64,000 bases of DNA from Larix kaempferi (lineage: Eukaryota > Streptophyta > Pinopsida > Pinales > Pinaceae): the NCBI GenBank assembly GCA_027924585.1, contig BSBM01000321.1, positions 1,377,001 through 1,441,000 of the forward strand, in the 5' to 3' direction. The notes beneath the pieces are model-generated. The model made no database searches, was not told the origin of the DNA, and saw nothing but the letters and a program-made list of their open reading frames with translations. Shown here in pieces: positions 58,201 to 64,000 of this stretch. Both the position numbers and the translations under genes were made by a program. Every line of letters begins with the position of its first letter. The first letter of the stretch is position 1.

Positions 58201-58585
58201 CCTGCTGCCCTAGCTGGTTGAGACATTTTCCTTCAATCTTGATGGTGAAATCACACTTGAATCTCCTCCACCTGCAAGAAAACACTCTTGAATCTCCTTC
58301 ACCTGCAAAAAAACTGACTTTGGGCTCACTCTAGCTCTCCCTCACACTCCCATCAATTAGCAAATGACAAAACAATAACAAAAAAGTCGGTTTTATGGAG
58401 ACGCGAGCGCACTTTTTCGCTAAAACCGTGTCCTAGAAATTCCCCACGTCGCGCAGAATTCGGACACGCGTGTCCCGATTTCGGGACACAAAAATTTGCG
58501 TGTCCCCCACGTGGGGCCAGCGTGTCCGCGCCCAAACGTGGCCCACGGGACACGGGGACCCCCTGGGACGTGTCCTGTCTCTTAG
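55235..58585 (-). mobile_element. Complete hAT DNA transposon (copy 2)
   Basis: The 3351-bp element has ends CTAAGTCACATGACACG (55235-55251) and, read inward from the right, CTAAGAGACAGGACACG (58585-58569). They match at 14 of 17 bases. It is flanked by the perfect 8-bp duplication AGTACAAG, the length typical for hAT. Both subterminal regions are GC-rich and filled with GGACACG/CGTGTCC motifs in both orientations (55240-55340 and 58440-58580), the expected transposase-binding arrays. The transposase gene is uninterrupted. Everything an autonomous element needs seems present. Confidence 0.93.
55730..58226 (-). CDS. hAT transposase, two exons, apparently intact
   Basis: Exon 1 runs from ATG 58226 to 57180 and exon 2 from 57046 to the stop at 55730. 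The 133-bp intron (57179-57047) has a CAG/GTATGT donor and a TTACAG/GT acceptor, in phase 0, between HPQ and VFWTPC. The protein is 787 residues. It has a Ser/Pro-rich N-terminus, a BED zinc finger (C86, C89, H103, C109 or C114), a DUF659-like region (about 185-345) with the RNase H-fold motifs SDGWTD (D270) and TDNA (D331), WTPCIVHSLNLAL (about 352), and a C-terminal hATC dimerisation domain (about 630-690, WWTTHGATCP, SSCCERNWSTYGNLY). It ends in an acidic poly-Glu tail. There are no stops or frameshifts. Cytosolic synthesis and nuclear action are expected. Confidence 0.92.
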
Positions 58586-58593
58586 AGTACAAG
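58586..58593 (+). repeat. hAT target site duplication, right
   Basis: AGTACAAG is identical to 55227-55234. Confidence 0.9.
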
Positions 58594-58762
58594 CTTTCAT
58601 GGTCACTCTGTCAATTCGACGGCGGAGTTGGTTCAGGAAGATTATCATACAGGAGGGTGAGCCCATCCGTCCTGCTCTCACCATGATGACAATTCTGAAG
58701 CAGGATCTTCAGCTCAGCCTAGATCTTATCATTAATACGAGTGACTAAATGACCACCATGCC

Positions 58763-58771
58763 CTATATAAG
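58763..58771 (+). promoter_or_regulatory. TATA box of the retroposon-like unit
   Basis: CTATATAAG is followed about 30 bases later by a pyrimidine-rich start-like region (TTTTTACACAGTTTTGTCCC) and then, 200 bases on, by the ATG of the small ORF at 58974. Spacing and sequence fit a plant RNA polymerase II promoter. Confidence 0.55.
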
Positions 58772-58973
58772 AAGCCCCTCCTTTGTCTTTTTACACAGTT
58801 TTGTCCCTCGCTTTTCCATGGTTTTCAGCATTCTCCTTCTGTCTGTAAGCAAGACCAACTCCCATCCCTCGAAGCCGACCTTTACAGGAAGCCTCGGCCC
58901 GGCGAGAGCTGCCACCTCTGACAGCCCCGTGCTATCCTTTATTTTGTTCCTGTCTCTGCTCACGCGTGCCATC

Positions 58974-59434
58974 ATGCCTCCCCAGCAGCGTCTGTATCAC
59001 CATAGGAAGGCCAAGGAAGCTGGCCCCTCTTCCACTCCCCCAGCCAAGAACACCAGAATCATGAGGAATATTACCCACACTGTGCGTCTGTACAATCAGG
59101 ATACCCCGAATGATATAAAGAAAGAAATTGCAGAAGAGGAAGACAACGCCCAGGTTACCAGGATCTGCACTCAGGATGAGGAGGTCCGAAAGAATTCGAA
59201 GCCCTGCTCCCGGACCCTGTCTATGCTCGGGGCAGAGTTTCTCTGTACCTGAAGACTTTGGACATCGCTTGGCAGCAAACGTACCTCATGGGGAAAGTGC
59301 TGGTGGAACGGGGTGGATCTCATGAAGATATCCTCCTCCAGCTGGATGAGGTTAACAGGAATGTGCAGACGATTGCTTCTCACCTCAGCATCAATCTGGA
59401 CGCCAGCAATGAAGCCCCCTCAAACCCGGGTTAG
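58974..59434 (+). pseudogene. Small unrecognised ORF of the retroposon-like unit, frameshifted
   Basis: The first frame begins MPPQQRLYHHRKAKEAGPSS (58974) and continues to about 59185 (NITHTVRLYNQDTPNDIKKE, then an acidic stretch). A frame change near 59188 (CCGAAAGAA) leads to FEALLPDPVYARGRVSLYL, DIAWQQTYLMGKVLVERG, DILLQLDEVNRNVQTIASHL and a stop at 59432. Together they give about 153 residues: a basic, Pro-rich head and a helical, coiled-coil-like tail, as in small nucleic-acid-binding or assembly proteins. I do not recognise the family. The frame is also open upstream to 58749, but the first ATG in a good context is at 58974. Confidence 0.45.
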
Positions 59435-59724
59435 TCTCTGTTTTTCTGCTTTTTATGTGAATTTTGTTTATGAAGAATAGTAGCAGACTCATCTCTAGGA
59501 ACTCTCAATGTAAATGGTTCAGTTTAGTTTCTTTCCATGGTAGACTGTCAAACTGAATGATCAGAGAATCTGAGCCTGTTTTCCTTCTGTTGGGAGGGCC
59601 CAGATTCTCCACTTTTGCCTGTTTTCCCTATGTAGGGAGTGCTCTGCTTTACTGTTGACTGTATTTCACTATTTTCGGCAATAGAAGGCTTATATCTAAC
59701 TTACAAAAAAAGAAAAAAGTTCAC

Positions 59725-60007
59725 TTATTCAATTATATAAAAAATAGTCTGTAAACTTTAACTTTTCCATAGAAAAGCTAATTTCCAATAAACACACAAA
59801 TCCAAAACTTAAAATAAGCATTTTAAATAGTTATTAAAAAGAAACAAAACTTAAAATAAGCATTTTAAATAGTTATTAAAAAGAAACTTAAAAAAAATTA
59901 GTGTAAACTTTGTTAAAAATAAAATTTTTATTTATTCAATTATTTAAAAAATAATCTGTAAACTTTAAGTTTTCCATAGAAAAGCTAATTTCCAATAAAC
60001 ACAAACT
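59725..60007. repeat. Tandem repeat unit of about 207 bp, with an inner 40-bp tandem
   Basis: TTATTCAATTAT...GTAAACTTTAA...CATAGAAAAGCTAATTTCC occurs at 59725-59802 and 59932-60007. Between them ACTTAAAATAAGCATTTTAA with flanks occurs twice in tandem (about 59810-59890). The retroposon is inserted in the left-hand unit. Confidence 0.85.
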
Positions 60008-61151
60008 TAGATAACCATGAAAACACAATTACATCAACCACTTCCCCTATAACAAGGGAAATAAAGATATTTTGATTTGCCCTCATTAACTGATTATCAA
60101 ACTAGTAAAGCTGAAACATACGATGCTTACAGATTCATTGAGCTTTCCAATTGAAAATAATGAAATGCTTCAAAATATAAATTCAAGCACAAGGCACCAT
60201 GAAAACCGAAAACGGAATATAATTATGATCACATTTTTATTCTCAGGTTCCAACACTTTCAGCTAACTTGAAATCTTAATAATAAAAGGTCCCTAACACT
60301 TTCAGCTAACTTGAAATCTCAATAATAAAGTTTGAGATAGATGACAATAATGCATATGTTTCAGGACAATTTTGTTTCAGCAATCAATAAACACCATTAC
60401 AAATTTGCTTGCACTTATCCCAAGTGTTAAGACACTTATCATCCCAAGTGTTAAGACACATGTATCGAAGTTTAAATCCATCCCGAAGTATATTTAAATT
60501 AAATTATTAAATATAAAATCCAATACAATCTCAAGGATGTTAGATATGAAAACATAACACAACCTAATAAATATGTTAGATATCAAGCACCTTACAATAA
60601 CCTCAAGAATGTTAGATATGAAAACATAACACAACCTCAACAAATGTGTTAGATATCAAGCACCTTACAATAAGTTGCAAACTCCCAAAAATTAGTTTAC
60701 CTTACCTTAAGGTAAGACGCAAAATCCCAAAAATGCTTTAACACTCTCACCTTACAATGGATGAGGACTCCCAGAATTACTTTTAGCTCTCTTAGCACTC
60801 CCACCTCATATGAATAAGAAGCAAACCATATTCTTTCGATATGTTCCAATAAAAATGCAACTATACATGTTCAACACATAATCCCAAGCGAAAGATAGTT
60901 ACCAAATATAAATCATTGTTATTAAAATATATAGTTTAAGAGCAGGAATTGCAGAAATTTATCTCGAGTTTCATGTACTACATAACTTGATCTCATTGAT
61001 ATCTTGAGATTCTTCCAGGTATGGCTAAAGAGTTCATTAATTATTTTCTCTGGCAGCAAGAGCTCCTGAGCTGCTTCGTCAGGGCCATGAGCCACATGCC
61101 TCAACGCTTGAGATTCTTCCAGGTATGCCTAAATAGTTCATTATTATTTTC
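60008..61151. other. AT-rich stretch with short tandem repeats, no gene
   Basis: TAACACTTTCAGCTAACTTG is duplicated at about 60246-60334 (43-bp period). CCCAAGTGTTAAGACAC occurs twice (60419-60461). A 72-bp unit (CTCAAGGATGTTAGATATGA and so on) is tandem at 60530-60674. The segment at about 61005-61100 repeats part of the terminal ferritin exon and its flank. Confidence 0.6.
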
Positions 61152-61628
61152 TCAAGCAGCAAGAGCTCCTGCGACAGGGGCAGGAGCCACATCGCCTCCG
61201 TTGAGGAGCATCTGATCAAAATGCCATACAGCTACAAAATAAAAAAAAGATATCCAAATCAATCACAAGTCCATCTTTTATTAATGAGACATATGATCAA
61301 ATCCCAACTCCTGCATATAAATTGTGTACTTCATTGTCAATATGAAAAAGGTCTCTCCTCTTGTTTACTAAAATGACACGTAGCATCATCTTACCATGCC
61401 CTTTGCCCATCCTTCTCAACTGAGACACATATTCTGATGCTTTCTTGATAGCTTCAACCTGCAAAAATGTAGAAGGAGAATACATAATATGAACCTCTTA
61501 CTATGCCCATTGCTTATACTTCTCTACTACTTTTCAAAGAGAGAATTTACAGAGCATGCAACCCGCTGTGTGAGGAAGTTTCCCTCTATGAAATCCGTCA
61601 TCTGACCATCATTAGCTTCTTGGGCTAC
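61152..61628 (-). pseudogene. Ferritin, last three exons
   Basis: Plant ferritins are plastid iron-storage shells. On the minus strand, exon 1 of the fragment (61628 to about 61563) reads VAQEANDGQMTDFIEGNFL. Exon 2 (61458-61395) reads VEAIKKASEYVSQLRRMGKG and H. Exon 3 (61231-61152) reads VWHFDQMLLNGGDVAPAPVA and GALAA, then a stop. Acceptors GCAG, TTTTGCAG and TTTTGTAG and the donor GTAAG at 61394 are in place and join the last two exons in frame. The donor after NFLTQ is weak (CGG/GTTGCA). The order and boundaries are those of plant ferritin helix D and E. Earlier exons (four-helix core, transit peptide) are not seen upstream, so it is partial. It could be the 3' end of a gene broken by the Copia insertion. 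Confidence 0.75.
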
Positions 61629-62692
61629 CTGCTCCGATCAAATCCATGCACTTCAACAATTATTTCCAACACACCATGATTTCAAATGTTCCGGAATATA
61701 AAAGGATACAATGAATCAAAAAGCAAGGAATTCGCCCACTACTTACCAATTTTGCTCCCCCCCTCCTTCCCCGGTAGGAGATCGATCTGAAGATTGGGAT
61801 AACCAGTTGTAAGCCTACTAAAAGCAATAGAAATCCAAGGGTGTATGCCACAAATCGCCCAAATAAAGCTAACAAAATAAGATTAAACAGCCATAAATTA
61901 CAATATCTACTGACAAACTTAGCAGAACCTTAGAAATGAAGAACTCAATGTGTTTTGTCCAAGACTTTACACTGCTTGAGCGAAGCCATTAAAAATGTGC
62001 AAAACATTTGAACATTACTAGCATTTTTACATCAAAAAATACAAAAAAATCCTCTTCCAGAACAAAATACAAAGGAATCCTATAATTACGAGTTATTCTG
62101 TCCAGATCCCTCTTAAGATTGTTCAAACTCGCAAATTTATGAGCTCCGGAAAGGCATGAGATGATTATAGACCTCATGACCAAAGTTGGGACGAACCAGA
62201 GAACGAATCATCCAACAAATACTAAATCCTATGTAGTTGCACCAATACTTCACAAAATAAGCAGAATCACCACATACATCTACGCTCTAAAGAAAAATGT
62301 CGGAGAACTATTCAAAGCAATGGCTTTCAATGCAGATGAAAACACTTCTGAGAACGTGATAGGCGAGTAAGAAGCCGGAGTATTCGATCTATTCTCTATA
62401 AATTCTAAAGGTTAGTGCAACTAATCTGGCTGTCTAACATAATAATAACATCAAACTACATAAATAATTTATCAGACACTCACTGAAATAACATAGGGTT
62501 TACAGACATAAATTAATAAGGGCATCAATAAGTTGATCAGGCTAAAATTTATTTAAAAGCAGAGATTTCAGCCGATACATTACTACTACTTTTCAGAACA
62601 GGCTTTAAGATCACATGCTGCGACCTTCTCCCATGAGGCGAGGGACTTGTTATCACACTAATTCTAGCTGCTAATAAAAGATATCCTGTCCG
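61629..62692. other. Stretch between ferritin and Copia, no gene seen
   Basis: Ferritin exons would be expected here if the gene were complete, but none was recognised. A 71-codon hydrophobic minus frame at 61660-61875 does not match ferritin. Confidence 0.35.
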
Positions 62693-64000
62693 GGATGGAT
62701 GAAAGATTTTGAGATGGACTCTCAATCTTCAGAAGTGGCGTTAATGGCAAAAGGGAAACAACCATACAGGGGCAAGACATGGGACAGAAACAAGACAGGC
62801 AAGTTTCAGCCAAGAAACAGAGGTATGACTCACTCAAAATCTGATTCTCATGATAAGAAAAATGATGGTTGTTTTTATTGTGGGAAAACTGGTCATCATG
62901 CTAAAGACTGTTATAAAAAGAAAGCCGATGAATCCAAACAGAGGTTTAGAAAACATAATGGAAATTATGTGACAACTGAAACATCCACCAATGAAGGTTT
63001 TAAGAATTTAAAGTTGTTTATTTCAGAAGCTGCATTGTCTGCAGAAACTAATGATGAAAATGCATGGTTCATAGATTCAGATGCCTCAGCCCATATGTCT
63101 TGTGTCAAAGAGTGGTTTGATGAATATCATGAGAGAACAGATGAGACGCACATATATTTAGGAGATAATACATCTCATAAAATTCAGGGTTATGGAGTGA
63201 TAAGTGTGAAATTACCTAATGGCCAAAAGAAATAGATTCATGATGTGTTGTATGTTCCAGGCATCAAAAAGAATTTAATTTCTGTTTCCACAATAATTGA
63301 TCAAAATCTGAATGTAGAATTTATGCAGTCTCATTGTCTTGTGAAGGATATTCAGAATCGTTATAATGTCATAGCCACAGAGACAAGAATTGGAGGACTG
63401 TATAAACTTGATGTCACAAAGCCCACTCATCAAGCATTGATATCTACTACAATGACAATAGAAGAGCTATGGCATTGCAGGTATGGGCATCTTAATCAAA
63501 ATGACTTAGTATTACTTCAGAAGAAATTGATGGTTGAAGGGCTTCCTGTTTTGAACCATGAGCATATAGAATGTGAAGCTTGTGCACTAGGTAAGCATCA
63601 CAGGGAAGAATTTCCAGTGCACAAAGAAAAGAAACCAAGAGAATTACTTGAATTAATACATACTGATGTATATGGTCCCATGTAAACCTTATCACTTGGT
63701 GGTATGAGGTATTTTCTTATATTTGTTGATGACAAATCTATATTTACTTGGGTTTATTTTATAAGGAAAAAGAGTGATGTGTTTGAATATTTTAAAGAAT
63801 TCAAAACTATGGTGGAAAAGCAGACAGGAAAGTGCATCAAGATACTCAGATCTGATCAAGGTGGAGAATACACCTTGGGAGCTTTTGAACGATACTGCAA
63901 AAACAATTCCTGTCTACAATTCACAGGAATTGTAGACCAATTCACAGTTCCTTCTACACCACAGCAAAATGATGTAGCTGAAAGGAAGAACAGGACATTA
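62693..64000 (+). pseudogene. Ty1/copia polyprotein, 5' part (gag zinc knuckle, protease, integrase)
   Basis: Copia elements copy themselves through RNA. From about 62699 one frame gives the end of gag with a CCHC knuckle (CFYCGKTGHHAKDC, 62870-62911). The protease motif follows as WFIDSDASAHMSC (about 63065), where the family has DSGAS. A pre-integrase zinc part comes next (HCRYGHLN, CEACALGKHH), then the integrase core (RYFLIFVDDKS, RSDQGGEY, PSTPQQNDVAERKNRT), running to the window end. TAG at 63233 and TAA at 63683 interrupt the same frame. A 21-bp in-frame duplication (CAATTCACAG twice) lies near 63916-63949. The N-terminal gag is missing, so the copy is truncated and dead. RT and RNase H lie beyond 64000. 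Confidence 0.88.

Larger units (their letters stand above)
55074..59724 (+). mobile_element. Retroposon-like unit with its own TATA box and ORF, split by an hAT element
   Basis: The left flank (to 55073, ...TTAAAAATAAAGTTTTTAT) and the right flank (from 59725, TTATTCAATTATATAAAAAA) are contiguous in a sister copy at 59912-59931/59932, so 55074-59724 is an insertion. Its 3' end is A-rich (about 59704-59719, AAAAAAAGAAAAAAG), as for a retroposon. Without the hAT element and one target duplication it is about 1.29 kb. It contains a TATA box (58763), a small ORF (58974) and a reading frame interrupted by the hAT element. No RT is present, so it would depend on other elements. The family is not recognised, and a clear target duplication was not found. 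Confidence 0.55.

Noticed and set aside
58749-59434. Unit interpreted as an endogenous pararetrovirus
   Set aside because: A TATA box and small ORF are present, but there is no primer-binding site, movement, coat or RT motif to support it.
61660-61875. Additional ferritin exon in a 71-codon minus frame
   Set aside because: A short RGG-like stretch is the only similarity. The ferroxidase helices and frame do not fit.
1-64000. Defence system, CRISPR array, biosynthetic cluster or other prokaryotic-type system
   Set aside because: No such motifs or operon structure. The content is that of plant repeat DNA with gene fragments.

Overview
The window is nuclear DNA of a land plant, most likely a seed plant with a large, transposon-filled genome. 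The evidence is AT-rich noncoding DNA, plant-type LINE, Copia, hAT and CACTA proteins, and decayed, intron-bearing pieces of plant genes: RPA1, a HAK/KUP potassium transporter, a group C bZIP factor, gamma-COP, ferritin and L-lactate dehydrogenase. I cannot name the species. I see no tRNA, rRNA, CRISPR array or bacterial-type operon. Most reading frames in the window are transposon relics or chance frames.

Layout. From 1 to 13.25 kb there is a three-layer nest. A CACTA transposase relic (12048-13252) is interrupted by a gypsy-like LTR ending exactly at 12047. That LTR starts at 2727 and is split by a nearly full-length plant L1-type LINE (4143-10948, 12-bp target duplication, poly-A tail). 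From 13.5 to 14.5 kb lies a GC-rich repeat block beside a 30-codon piece of L-lactate dehydrogenase. From 17.0 to 19.0 kb is an RPA1 pseudogene that keeps one intron. From 19.1 to 22.7 kb are CACTA-like termini, twin foldback elements and three tandem 430-bp units, each with the same unrecognised minus-strand mini-ORF. From 24.5 to 28.3 kb, fragments of unrelated host genes with introns lie close together on both strands, as expected for DNA-level capture or segmental decay. A broken Copia RT follows at 29.6-30.5 kb.

From 33.9 to 34.4 kb a GC-rich segment is tandemly duplicated and carries two copies of one start context. At 39.1-41.7 kb lies a truncated hAT transposase gene with CG-rich palindromic terminal DNA. 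From 42 to 53 kb the sequence is mostly LTR-type and tandem repeats, ending in the 3' end of a second, non-L1 LINE with a pentanucleotide tail.

The best preserved unit is an hAT element at 55235-58585. It has matching 17-bp ends, a perfect 8-bp target duplication, arrays of GGACACG subterminal motifs and a transposase gene that reads without interruption through one 133-bp intron. It sits inside a 1.3-kb retroposon-like unit that has its own TATA box and small ORF. The last 2.9 kb hold the final three exons of a ferritin gene (minus strand) and the 5' part of a degraded Copia polyprotein running off the window edge.
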